This document shows positions 9,226 to 17,812 of a stretch of DNA of 64,000 bases, in pieces. Below the pieces are notes generated by a model, which searched no databases, was not told the origin of the DNA, and was given only the letters and a program-made list of their open reading frames with translations. The translations under genes were made by a program, and so were the position numbers. Where the stretch lies: assembly GCF_030657335.1 (NCBI RefSeq), contig NZ_CP131039.1, forward strand, positions 434,001-498,000. Direction: 5' to 3'. The DNA is from Croceibacterium aestuarii. Its GTDB lineage: Bacteria > Pseudomonadota > Alphaproteobacteria > Sphingomonadales > Sphingomonadaceae. Positions within the stretch are counted from its first letter, which is position 1. Every line of letters begins with the position of its first letter.

Positions 9226-9329
9226 CCCTCTCCCCTTCAGGGGAGAGGAGGGAGCCGCGAAACGGCGGAAGGAGAGGGGATCGTGCGCACCCCCCCTCTC
9301 CCAACCCTCTCCCCTGAAGGGGAGAGGGC
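9226..9329. repeat. Pair of mirror-image GC-rich hairpins (REP/BIME-like) between kynA and kynU
   Basis: Two perfect stem-loops. CCTCTCCCC-TTCA-GGGGAGAGG spans 9227-9248. CCCTCTCCCC-TGAA-GGGGAGAGGG spans 9305-9328. The second is an inverted copy of the first, so the whole unit is palindromic. Neither is followed by a T run on the minus strand, so they look like REP/BIME-type repeats or RNA-stabilising/attenuating hairpins rather than classical terminators. They fill the kynA-kynU gap and could lower kynU expression relative to kynA. Confidence 0.75.
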
Positions 9330-9348
9330 CAGGGTGTTGCGCCCCCTC

Positions 9349-10140
9349 TCATATCTCAGTCCTGACCGCCAGCAGCTCTGGAAAGAAGCCCTTCTTCAGC
9401 ACGCTTTCGAGGTAGGGCACGCCGGCCGTCCCGCCGGTGCCGCGCTTGAAGCCGATGATCCGCTCGACCGTCTTCAGATGCCCGAAGCGCCAGCGCTGGA
9501 AGTGGTATTCGAGATCGACCAGCTTTTCGGCCAGCTCGTAGAGGTCCCAATATTTGTCGGGATCGCGATAGACCTGCGCCCAGGCTTCGACGATCGCCTC
9601 GTTCACCTCGTGCGGCCGCTCGAGCCCGCGCTCCAGCACCTGCGCCGGGATGGCGAAGCCGCGGCGGTCGAGCAGGCGGATGACCTCGTCGTAGAGGCTC
9701 GGGCGTTCGAGCTCGGCGCGCAATTCCTCCGCAACCTGGGGCGTGGCTTCGTGCATTGTCACCATGTCGGGATTGCGCCCGCCGAGCATGAATTCGAACA
9801 ATCGATACTGCGCGCTCTGGAACCCGCTCGAATTGCCGAGGTGCGGGCGGATCGTCGAATAGTCGTGCGGGGTCATCGTGCTCAGCACGTCCCAGCTGGT
9901 GATCAGCTGACCCTGCGCGCGGGCGATGCGGGCGAGCATCTTGAACGCCGGGCTGAGATCGCCAGCCGCGATCAGCGCGCGCGCCGCGGTCAGTTCATGC
10001 AGGCACAGCTTGAGCCAGAGCTCGCTCGCCTGGTGGACGACGATGAACAGCATCTCGTCGTGCGCGTCCGACGAGGGATGCTGCGCGGCGAGGATGCGGT
10101 CGAGATCAAGGTACGAGCTGTAGGTGACGTCCGAAGGCAT
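9349..10140 (-). CDS. kynA: Tryptophan 2,3-dioxygenase
   Basis: Heme enzyme opening the indole ring of tryptophan to N-formylkynurenine, the first step of the kynurenine pathway. The 263-residue length is typical of bacterial TDO. Motifs are TYSSYLDLDRIL near the N-terminus, DEMLFIVVHQASELWLKL (residues ~28-45, distal pocket His and helix), NSSGFQSAQYR, and the C-terminal GTGGTAGVPYLE loop that carries the substrate-clamping Thr/Gly. It precedes kynU on the same strand. Confidence 0.97.
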   Translation of the reverse strand: MPSDVTYSSYLDLDRILAAQHPSSDAHDEMLFIVVHQASELWLKLCLHELTAARALIAAGDLSPAFKMLARIARAQGQLITSWDVLSTMTPHDYSTIRPHLGNSSGFQSAQYRLFEFMLGGRNPDMVTMHEATPQVAEELRAELERPSLYDEVIRLLDRRGFAIPAQVLERGLERPHEVNEAIVEAWAQVYRDPDKYWDLYELAEKLVDLEYHFQRWRFGHLKTVERIIGFKRGTGGTAGVPYLESVLKKGFFPELLAVRTEI

Positions 10141-10176
10141 CCGGGGCCTATAGGACGCAAATCGTCGCGGGTGAAA

Positions 10177-10635
10177 CTACTGATCGATCACGCGGGTCTG
10201 CGGATGGTGCTTGTCGAGATGCTTCTTGACGATCCTGAGGTTGCGCGTGTTCGAGCGGAACAGGAAGTCCAGCGCATCGCCGGCCACGGGGACGAAGCCA
10301 ACAGCGGTGTCGAGCCCGACGTTGCCCATCATCCGCCACAGCTTCCATTTGGGCATGCCGAGGTTCTTGGCTTCCCAGACCAGATAGGTGCCGAGTGCGG
10401 CGCCGATGAAGTCGCCGATTACCGGGATCAGGCCGACGACGGCGTCGAGCCCGAACTGGTAATTTGTGCCCGGTACCGTGAAGCCGCGTTCGAGCAGCCG
10501 CTCCATCGCCTCGATCCGCTGGCGCACACTGGCCGGATCGGTGCCCGTCGGCAGCTGCGAGGCCATCCGGCGCAGTCGTTCCGCCTGAGCGCTGCGCTGG
10601 CTGCGGGCGGGGTCATACGTCTCGATAGGGTCCAT
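10177..10635 (-). CDS. DUF4112 domain protein
   Basis: A 152-residue protein. The start at 10635 follows GAGGAGGG. The DUF4112 core GLDAVVGLIPVIGDFIGAALGTYLVWEA is followed by a second hydrophobic stretch VGLDTAVGFVPVAGDALDFLFRSN. The two similar G-(L/F)-(I/V)-P-V-(I/A)-GD repeats suggest a membrane-associated helical hairpin pair. A basic C-terminus (KKHLDKHH) ends the protein. It lies 20 bp downstream of the solute-binding lipoprotein gene on the same strand. Function is not known. Confidence 0.8.
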   Translation of the reverse strand: MDPIETYDPARSQRSAQAERLRRMASQLPTGTDPASVRQRIEAMERLLERGFTVPGTNYQFGLDAVVGLIPVIGDFIGAALGTYLVWEAKNLGMPKWKLWRMMGNVGLDTAVGFVPVAGDALDFLFRSNTRNLRIVKKHLDKHHPQTRVIDQ

Positions 10636-10655
10636 TACGGCCCTCCTCTCGAGTG

Positions 10656-12131
10656 TTACTTGGGTATCATCGCCAGCGCCGGCAAGGGATGCCAAGCCCA
10701 CTGGTTGGCCGTGTATCCCGTGACGTCGCCGCGCACCAGCGACCAGCGCAGCGGCATGGCAAGCGGGATGTAGGCGTCGATTGCGGTCAGCTTGGCCTCG
10801 GCCCGCGCCAGCGCCGCACCGCGTTCCTCGGCCGTTTCGGCGGTCAGCGCCGCCACCACCTCGGCGTCGGCATCCGACGAACAGAGCCCGCGCCGGAGCG
10901 TGCAGTTGAACTGGTTGAGGAACCAGCGCGGCTCGGCGTAGCGGGCGACGCGGTCGACGAGTTCGAGGTCCGCAGGCTTGCCCGGCTCGCTGCGTTCGAG
11001 GCTTACGCCGATCGTTTGCCACTGGGCGGCGAGTTCGTTGAACAGCGCGGCGTTGCCGGGCGCATCGGCGAGCGCAATGCGCAAGGTCGGCATCTTGCCC
11101 TCACCGCTTCCGCCCACCCAGCCGGCGACGCGCCGGCGCGCTTCGCCGCGCAGGTCGGCGATGTCGATTCCCGCCCAGCGCTCGCTCGCCCCGGCGCCGG
11201 CGATCGAGACCGGGACCAGCCGCGTGGTCGGCACCCAGCCGCTGATGTTGAAGGCCGCGAGCAGCGCCGGGCGGTCGAGCGACATCGCCAGCGCCTCGCG
11301 GTTTTCCGGCCGGGCGAGAAAGCCGTTGGCGTTCTTGATCTGCAGCCCGAACAGACCGATCGCCGGATCGACCCGCCGCGTGCCGCGCGACAGCGGCCCT
11401 GGTTCGGCAAGCGGCCAGCCGCCGATCCGCCCGCCCAGCACGACATCCACGCTCCCGTCGTCGAACGCTGCCAGCGCGCGCTTCGCATCGAGCGCCTTCA
11501 GCGCCAGTGGACGGGCCCGATCCCGCCACTCCTCGTCCTCCGGCAGGCCGCGGTCTTCGGGCGGTTTGAGGGTCAGGTCGGCCACGCTGCTCGCCTTGTC
11601 GGCTCGGTGCAGGACCATTTCGCCCGAACCGACACCGCCGTGCGAGAGCGCCAGCTCAGGTTGCGCCATCAGGCGCAGGAAATCGGGCATCGGCGCGCTC
11701 AGGCGAATCTCCACCACCCGGCCGGCCATCGCCCGGACGTCGCTGATCGGAGCGAGGTCGAGGGCCAGCGACGTCCCGCGCAAGCTGCGAAGCACCCGGC
11801 GCAGGCTTTCGCGGGCCCGCTCCCCGGTGAGATCCGTACCGTCGGCCCATTTCCCGTCACGCAGGCGAAAGATGTAGCTGCGCCCCTCGTCGGCGACGAT
11901 CCAGCGGTCGGCGAGCGCAGGTACGATTTCGCCCTGCGCGTCGAGCGCGACGAGACCGGTCGAGGTGGCTGCGCGGACGGCCTGGCCGCCGGGTGAGAGG
12001 CGCAAGCCGCTGGCGAACAGCTGATCCTCGCTGTCGATGAAAGCCACCCCGAGCGGCCCGCTTTTGCCGCTGCCGCAGCCAGCGAGCGCCAGGCAGCCGA
12101 GGGCGACGAGCAGGAGGACGCGTCCGCGCAT
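10656..12131 (-). CDS. ABC transporter substrate-binding lipoprotein (family 5, peptide/nickel type)
   Basis: A 491-residue lipoprotein: signal peptide MRGRVLLLVALGCLALAGC with lipobox LAGC. It has a solute-binding family-5 body (TGLVALDAQGEIVPALADRW... YIFRLRDGKWADGTDLT, residues ~55-105), the segment expected for oligopeptide/dipeptide-binding proteins. The start at 12131 is chosen because it gives the signal peptide, although the frame is open to 12578. No permease or ATPase gene is adjacent, so it is an orphan binding protein or works with a remote transporter. Confidence 0.85.
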   Translation of the reverse strand: MRGRVLLLVALGCLALAGCGSGKSGPLGVAFIDSEDQLFASGLRLSPGGQAVRAATSTGLVALDAQGEIVPALADRWIVADEGRSYIFRLRDGKWADGTDLTGERARESLRRVLRSLRGTSLALDLAPISDVRAMAGRVVEIRLSAPMPDFLRLMAQPELALSHGGVGSGEMVLHRADKASSVADLTLKPPEDRGLPEDEEWRDRARPLALKALDAKRALAAFDDGSVDVVLGGRIGGWPLAEPGPLSRGTRRVDPAIGLFGLQIKNANGFLARPENREALAMSLDRPALLAAFNISGWVPTTRLVPVSIAGAGASERWAGIDIADLRGEARRRVAGWVGGSGEGKMPTLRIALADAPGNAALFNELAAQWQTIGVSLERSEPGKPADLELVDRVARYAEPRWFLNQFNCTLRRGLCSSDADAEVVAALTAETAEERGAALARAEAKLTAIDAYIPLAMPLRWSLVRGDVTGYTANQWAWHPLPALAMIPK

Positions 12132-12169
12132 GCCGCCGTCCCTAGGACGTCGGCCCGCCCGGCGAAAGG

Positions 12170-12538
12170 TCAGATCGCGCGGAGCTTGCGCGGGTCCGTC
12201 TTGTCGAGCGCGGGACGCGTGAAGCGCGGGCTGGAAAGGTCGTTGGCGGTGGTGCCGACCGGCGCACGCGCCAGCTTGGGGTCGATTTCCTCGAGGAAGG
12301 CAATGCCGAAGCGGTTGCCCTCGATCCACGCGATCGATCCCTCGACCGGACCGATATTGCGCAGATCGACCGTGACGAGAGCGCCGCGCGCCACCTTGAG
12401 CTCGGCCTCCGCCATCATGCCGCCGGACGACAGGTTGCGTACCTTGACGCGGTGGCACTTCTCGCCGCCGTCGATACGAACTTCCGCGATCAGCAACAGG
12501 CTGTCGCGATCCACCTGGCGGGTTTCGACGCTGCTCAT
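12170..12538 (-). CDS. PilZ domain protein
   Basis: A 122-residue protein. Near the N-terminus is RDSLLLIAEVRIDGGEKCHRVKVRNLSSGGM, a degenerate PilZ fold whose D/NxSxxG motif reads NLSSGG. The usual RXXXR arginines upstream are only partly kept (RQVDR at residues ~6-10). PilZ proteins bind cyclic di-GMP or act as adaptors. With an imperfect arginine motif, binding is uncertain. The start at 12538 (MSSVETRQ) is preferred over an upstream in-frame ATG at 12580. It lies 38 bp upstream of the lipoprotein gene on the same strand. Confidence 0.8.
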   Translation of the reverse strand: MSSVETRQVDRDSLLLIAEVRIDGGEKCHRVKVRNLSSGGMMAEAELKVARGALVTVDLRNIGPVEGSIAWIEGNRFGIAFLEEIDPKLARAPVGTTANDLSSPRFTRPALDKTDPRKLRAI

Positions 12539-12678
12539 CGGTCGGTTTCCATGCCTCCTGAGTGAAGCCTCGCTGCACACGCCGAATGCGCGCGCAAATC
12601 GATGCGCGGACTTTGGCTGCGTTTGGTTATCAGGCTGTTAATGGATACGCGAATTTGCACGACATGTACCGAAACGGG

Positions 12679-13137
12679 TCAGTCGTCGCGCGAAACCTTC
12701 TCGCGTCGCTCGTGGGCCTGTTGCGCCTCCACCGTCATGGTGGCGATGGGCCGGGCAATCAGGCGGTTGATGCCGATCGGTTCGCCGGTCACCTCGCACC
12801 AGCCGTATTCGCCTTCGTCGATCCGGCGCAGGGCCGAGTCGATCTTCGCGATCAGCTTGCGCTGGCGGTCGCGGGTACGCAGTTCGATGCCCCAGTCGGT
12901 TTCGCTCGAGGCGCGATCGTTCATGTCGGGCTCGCGAATCGGACCGTCCTGGAGCGACTGCAAGGTGAACTCGGAAGCGGTGAGGATAGACTTCTTCCAC
13001 TCGAGCAGCAGGACCCGAAAATAGTTCAGCTGCCGGGCCGACATGTATTCTTCGTCATCGCTGGGGGTATAGTCCGCGTCCAAGGCCCGCTTGGCCTTGG
13101 CGAGGATATCGATGTCGTCACCCATCACAGACGCCAT
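12679..13137 (-). CDS. dksA: RNA polymerase-binding transcription factor DksA
   Basis: Binds the secondary channel of RNA polymerase and works with ppGpp in stringent control. It has 152 residues from MASVMGDD at 13137. The coiled-coil core (NYFRVLLLEWKKSIL...DWGIELRTRDRQRKLIAKIDSAL) includes the acidic tip. The C-terminal TraR/DksA zinc-finger region reads YGWCEVTGEPIGINRL with one cysteine instead of four, as in many alphaproteobacterial DksA proteins. The C-terminal helix TVEAQQAHERRE is standard. The region upstream is a long leader without genes. Confidence 0.95.
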   Translation of the reverse strand: MASVMGDDIDILAKAKRALDADYTPSDDEEYMSARQLNYFRVLLLEWKKSILTASEFTLQSLQDGPIREPDMNDRASSETDWGIELRTRDRQRKLIAKIDSALRRIDEGEYGWCEVTGEPIGINRLIARPIATMTVEAQQAHERREKVSRDD

Positions 13138-13446
13138 CAGTGGTACTCTCCGGTTGGATCCTGGCCCTCGAACGGCCGGCAAAATCGCGATGCCGCCGTC
13201 CCCCCGCGCCCACCGCCCGGTGGGCTGGTTGGCGCGCCTATACGGACCTCGCGGAGCCCGCACAAGCGGCAATGGGACCGAATAGCCCCCGATTCCTTAA
13301 GCTTGGCCGAACGGCCGAATTTCGTTGGTAAACAGCACGGTCAAACTTTTTGCCGCGCCGTTAACCATTCTTTTAGGCGAGTGGGACGAACGTGCATTCC
13401 AGCGAAGTCGCGCGGCATATGCGCCGCCGGCATCAGGGGGTAGGTC
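13138..13446. promoter_or_regulatory. Divergent control region of dksA and the Sel1 gene with a CtrA-like half site
   Basis: There are 309 bp without a gene. A GCCCACCG-CC-CGGTGGGC hairpin lies around 13209-13226 and would sit in the dksA leader. TTAACCAT at 13361-13368 followed by TTTA at a 7-bp spacing resembles the CtrA box (TTAA-N7-TTAA, half site TTAACCAT). It is about 80 bp upstream of the Sel1 start. No -35/-10 pair is convincing. The hairpin and half site are seen; their roles are inference. Confidence 0.4.
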
Positions 13447-13779
13447 ATGAAGCTGACCAAGATTGAAGGGGTTGCCGAAATTCACGCCGACGACGTCGGA
13501 GTCGCCAACATGATCGTGGCCAGGTGCCTTGCCGCTGCGACGCAGGGCGACCTTTCCGCCTACTACGATCTCGGGGTCGCATTCTCGACCGGCAGCCACG
13601 GCGTCGGCGTCGACATGATCGAAGCGCACAAATGGTTCAATCTCGCCGCTTCGCACGGGCACGAGGAAGCCGCCTGGTGTCGCGCCGATATATCGGAAGA
13701 GATGACCGCGCGGGACATAGCCGAAGCCCAGCGCCGGGCACGCGAATGGCTGAGCGACGGCGCCCGCCACGCCGCCTGA
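13447..13779 (+). CDS. Sel1-repeat-like small protein
   Basis: A 110-residue protein with one clear Sel1/TPR-like unit (AYYDLGVAFSTG...DMIEAHKWFNLAASHGHEEAAW, residues ~37-77) and a basic C-terminal helix RRAREWLSDGA. Start ATG at 13447 follows GGGGGTAGG. Sel1 units mediate protein-protein contacts; single-unit cytoplasmic versions of this kind are common in sphingomonads and uncharacterised. A CtrA-like half site lies upstream. Confidence 0.8.
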   Translation: MKLTKIEGVAEIHADDVGVANMIVARCLAAATQGDLSAYYDLGVAFSTGSHGVGVDMIEAHKWFNLAASHGHEEAAWCRADISEEMTARDIAEAQRRAREWLSDGARHAA

Positions 13780-13797
13780 GTTTCGCGTCCGACGCGT

Positions 13798-14934
<1,137 letters not shown>

Positions 14935-14943
14935 AGACCCATA

Positions 14944-15720
14944 TTAGGGATTTGCCGCCGTCTTTGCGACTCCTTCGCCTTCGGCAATCGGCGCATCGGC
15001 AAATTGCGCCGCGCGCTCGCGCAAGGCCGGACTGGAGACGGTCCAGGTCAGCACCGGCACCCCGCGACGGCGCTGGGCGGCGGCAAAGCGGCTGGGCAGG
15101 TCGCGCACGTCATAGGCAAGGAAGTCCGGCCGTGCCTTCCACAGCCACAGATGCCGGCGCAGACTTCCGATGAGCCCGCGATCGTTCTCCTCCGTCATCA
15201 CCAGTCCACGCAGGATACTCGGCGCGTTGCGGCCGAACCAAGCAACGACCCGCGGGTCGAAGCTCATCACCGCCGCTTCTCCGCGATAGCCTTCGAGCTC
15301 GCGGCGCACCGCCAGGCACACCGCGCCGATGCGCATCTCGCGTTTGGACTTGATCTCGATCAGCAGCGGCACCCGGCCCCGCACCAGCCCGAGCAGGTCG
15401 CGCAGGGTCGGGATTCGCTCTCCCGAAGCCATCAGTGCCATGGCGACGAGTTGCGCCGCGGTGCGCTCGCGCACGGGCCCGCTTTCGGCGGTCAGGCGGT
15501 CGAGCTCCCAGTCGTGGAACACCATCGCTCGACCATCGCGGCTGAGCTGGACGTCGCACTCGATGCCCATGCCCCGTGCGATTGCCCCGGATGCGGCGCC
15601 GAGCGAATTCTCGACATCGGCGGAAATATGCAAGCCGCGGTGGGCGTAGTCCGTCGCCCTCAGCCAGGACACCCGCGCCGCATCGGGCGCCGGCGCGAGC
15701 CAGCCATCAAGCAGTGACAA
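14944..15720 (-). CDS. Glycerophosphodiester phosphodiesterase
   Basis: Hydrolyses glycerophosphodiesters to glycerol-3-phosphate and an alcohol. It has 258 residues with a GDPD TIM-barrel. Visible are the catalytic YAHRGLH (His near residue 27), the metal-binding GIECDVQLSRDG, VFHDWELDRLT and LLIEIKSK. There is no signal peptide, so it is a cytosolic, UgpQ-like type. Its start overlaps the end of the upstream RidA gene by 14 bp, so the pair is probably translationally coupled. Confidence 0.93.
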   Translation of the reverse strand: MSLLDGWLAPAPDAARVSWLRATDYAHRGLHISADVENSLGAASGAIARGMGIECDVQLSRDGRAMVFHDWELDRLTAESGPVRERTAAQLVAMALMASGERIPTLRDLLGLVRGRVPLLIEIKSKREMRIGAVCLAVRRELEGYRGEAAVMSFDPRVVAWFGRNAPSILRGLVMTEENDRGLIGSLRRHLWLWKARPDFLAYDVRDLPSRFAAAQRRRGVPVLTWTVSSPALRERAAQFADAPIAEGEGVAKTAANP

Positions 15721-16168
15721 GCGCCACCACGGCGTCGATCTCGACCGCCGCCCCGAGCGGCAACGCCGGGACGCCGACGGCGGCGCGCGCGTGCTTGCCG
15801 GCCTCGCCGAAGATGTCGACCATCAGGTCCGAGGCGCCGTTGACCACCTTCGGCTGGTCGGTGAAGCCCGCGTGCGAATTGACGAACCCGCCGAGCTTGA
15901 CGATCCGTTCGACCTTGTCGAGCGAGCCGAGCGCCGCCTTGAGCTGAGCGAGGATCATCAACCCGCAAGCACGCGCCGCGCGGATTCCCAGCTCCAGCTC
16001 GACGTCCTCGCCCAACCGGCCGGTCACGAGCTCGCCATCGATGAACGGCAACTGGCCCGAGACGTGGGCGACGTTTCCGAGCGTGACCACGGGCACGTAG
16101 CTGGCCACCGGGGCAGCCGCTTTTGGCAGGGTAATGCCGAGTTCCGAGAGGCGTTCTTCGATGCTCAT
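15707..16168 (-). CDS. RidA/YjgF-like protein
   Basis: A 153-residue member of the RidA superfamily (longer YjgF_like group). Expected segments are ASYVPVVTLGNVAHVSGQLPF, ARACGLMILAQLKAALGSLDKV and the C-terminal ARAAVGVPALPLGAAVEIDAVVAL. Classical RidA deaminates reactive enamines through an Arg in the R(A/S)xVxV motif; here the motif reads ARAAVGV with Arg kept. Substrate unknown. One base separates it from the HAD gene upstream. Confidence 0.88.
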   Translation of the reverse strand: MSIEERLSELGITLPKAAAPVASYVPVVTLGNVAHVSGQLPFIDGELVTGRLGEDVELELGIRAARACGLMILAQLKAALGSLDKVERIVKLGGFVNSHAGFTDQPKVVNGASDLMVDIFGEAGKHARAAVGVPALPLGAAVEIDAVVALVTA

Positions 16169-16795
16169 TCAGGACTTTCCATGCAAAGTTTCGAGGAGCC
16201 AGGGCAAGGCGTCCTGCCAGGTGTCGAGCCGGGCATGGGCGTGACCCTGCTCCAGCGCGCAAGGAATGTGCGGCGCAATCGCCGGTTCCCCGCAAAAATG
16301 CAGCCGCGAGATATCGGGCAGGACCTCGCCGGCGCTGGCATGGTGGACTGCGAGATCGTCGATGAACACCGCCCGCGACGGACCGAACTCGTGGACAATG
16401 CGGCGCAGCGCCTCGCCCTTGGGGCCCTGGTTGGTGAACACCCGCGCCTCGATGCCGTGATCGCGCAGCTGCTCTGTCCGGGCCGACGCGAAGCGATCCG
16501 AAAGGTTGGTGAGGATGACGACGTCGGCCTCGCGCTGCAGTTCGGCGAGCGCTGCCGCCGCCCCTTCGATCGCGGTCTGGCGCGACATTTCGGTGTCGAA
16601 GAACTCGGTCAGCAGGCGCCACAACTCGGCTTCCTCGACCGGTTCGCCGCTGGCGCTGTAGCTTACCGACTGGGCGAAGGGATTGCCCTCGAGCCGGAAC
16701 TCGATTCCGTGGTCCTCGCCGAGCCAGTCGCGGAAATGCCGCACCATGTGCAGCAGGACCTCGTCGCAGTCGCTGACAACCAGGGGGCGGCTCAT
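16169..16795 (-). CDS. HAD-superfamily hydrolase
   Basis: A 208-residue soluble protein with HAD motif I VSDCDEVLLH (nucleophile Asp near residue 8), a motif II-like VVILTNLSD, lysine region FTNQGPKGEALRR and motif IV AVFIDDLAVHH. The acid/base residue after the nucleophile (DxDx) is present as D-C-D. It is probably a small-molecule phosphatase; substrate not predictable. It overlaps the upstream DUF3572 gene by 4 bp. Confidence 0.88.
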   Translation of the reverse strand: MSRPLVVSDCDEVLLHMVRHFRDWLGEDHGIEFRLEGNPFAQSVSYSASGEPVEEAELWRLLTEFFDTEMSRQTAIEGAAAALAELQREADVVILTNLSDRFASARTEQLRDHGIEARVFTNQGPKGEALRRIVHEFGPSRAVFIDDLAVHHASAGEVLPDISRLHFCGEPAIAPHIPCALEQGHAHARLDTWQDALPWLLETLHGKS

Positions 16796-17070
16796 AGGGC
16801 AAGCGCCTCGCGCGCTGCGGCAACCTGCGCGGGCGGAAGGTCGATCGCCTCGGCCACGGCCATAAGATCGGGCTCGTGCGCGCAGAGGAAGTCGAGGACC
16901 GAGAGCTGGACTTCGCGGCTGGCAATACGCTCGCGCAGGATCTCCGGCGTCAGCCCGGTGAGATCGAGGAACCGCCGCGCCCGCCTTTCTTCCTGCAACA
17001 GCGCTGCGAGCGCCTGCAGGGCGATCCCGGCGGGGTCGGTGGGAACGGTGCGGCGGTTATGAATTGTCAG
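16792..17070 (-). CDS. DUF3572 protein with no ATG or GTG start
   Basis: Family resemblance begins at DPAGIALQALAALLQEERRARRFLDLTGL and runs to the stop at 16792. A TAA stop lies immediately upstream of the CTG at 17068-17070. No ATG or GTG occurs between that stop and the conserved core. Candidate starts are CTG (17070), ATT (17064) or the internal TTG (16998). The last would cut off conserved residues and leave 68 aa. I list the longest possible frame. DUF3572 proteins are about 90 aa and of unknown function. Gene order next to the HAD gene and divergent from divK supports a real gene. Confidence 0.65.
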   Translation of the reverse strand: MTIHNRRTVPTDPAGIALQALAALLQEERRARRFLDLTGLTPEILRERIASREVQLSVLDFLCAHEPDLMAVAEAIDLPPAQVAAAREALAL

Positions 17071-17137
17071 TTATCCCTTGGTTCGCTACAAGTTATCCAC
17101 AGACCGGCGTGGGCAAGCCGGCCGTTCGGGGGCGTCA

Positions 17138-17530
17138 ATGACGAAGAGAATCCTCGTTGTCGAGGACAACGACCTCAACCGCAAGTTGTTCTGCGACGTG
17201 TTGCAGGCAGGCGGTTTTTCGGTCGAACCATGCGCCGACGGGGAAAGCGCGATCGAACGCGCCAGGGCCTTCGTCCCGAACCTCGTCATCATGGACATTC
17301 AGCTGCACGGCATTTCCGGGCTCGACCTGATCGCCGTAATCAAGCGCGACGTGGAGCTGCGCGACATCCCGGTTCTCGCCGTGACGGCCTATGCAGGCAA
17401 GGGCGACGAGGAGCGGATTCGCGAGACCGGGGCCGAGGGATACCTTGCCAAGCCGGTGTCGATCGGGCCGTTCATGACCGCGGTCAAGGGCCTACTCGAG
17501 CGCACCCCGCCACGCCCCCTGCACGCTTGA
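17138..17530 (+). CDS. divK: DivK-type single-domain response regulator
   Basis: A 130-residue stand-alone receiver domain. It has MTKRILVVEDNDLNRKLF, the acidic pair E9/D10, the phosphoacceptor Asp53 in IMDIQLHGISGLDL, Thr in AVTAYAGKGDEERIRETG, and Lys in YLAKPVS. The sequence, including KGDEERIRE and Asp53, closely follows Caulobacter DivK, which controls the DivJ/PleC-DivL-CckA-CtrA cascade (established). Orthology here is inferred by motif. pleD, its partner in Caulobacter, is not adjacent. Downstream lies acp-spt. Confidence 0.85.
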   Translation: MTKRILVVEDNDLNRKLFCDVLQAGGFSVEPCADGESAIERARAFVPNLVIMDIQLHGISGLDLIAVIKRDVELRDIPVLAVTAYAGKGDEERIRETGAEGYLAKPVSIGPFMTAVKGLLERTPPRPLHA

Positions 17531-17561
17531 CATTTCGGCGTCGAGACCGCTTGTGCGGGGC

Positions 17562-17804
17562 ATGAACCGCACCGAAGTCGAGCAACGCATTCGCACCCTG
17601 ATCGAACCCTTCAACAAGAAGGGCGTCGAGATCGCGGAAGGCACCACCTTCGCCGGAGATCTTGAATTCGACAGCCTGACCGTGATGGATTTTGTCGCCG
17701 CGATCGAGGACGAGTTCGACATCATCATCAGCATGAACCAGCAGGCCGAGATCGAGACCTGGGGCCAGTTGGTCGATGCCGTGTGCAAGCTGGCGGGCGA
17801 CTGA
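17562..17804 (+). CDS. Acyl carrier protein, dedicated to serine palmitoyltransferase
   Basis: An 80-residue acyl carrier protein with the phosphopantetheine serine in FDSLTVMDF (Ser38). It has the acidic helix EDEFDIIIS and C-terminal helix LVDAVCKLAG. The start at 17562 (MNRTEVEQ) is preferred; a GTG three codons upstream is possible. Its stop is 8 bp before the spt start, so the two are surely co-translated. In Caulobacter and Sphingomonas the ACP next to spt supplies the acyl thioester for sphingolipid synthesis (established). It is distinct from a fatty-acid-synthase AcpP. Confidence 0.92.
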   Translation: MNRTEVEQRIRTLIEPFNKKGVEIAEGTTFAGDLEFDSLTVMDFVAAIEDEFDIIISMNQQAEIETWGQLVDAVCKLAGD

Positions 17805-17812
17805 GGCGCATC

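Noticed and set aside
9283..10773. A long plus-strand frame opposite kynA
   Set aside because: Antisense to a well-conserved tryptophan dioxygenase; no ribosome site and no family resemblance.
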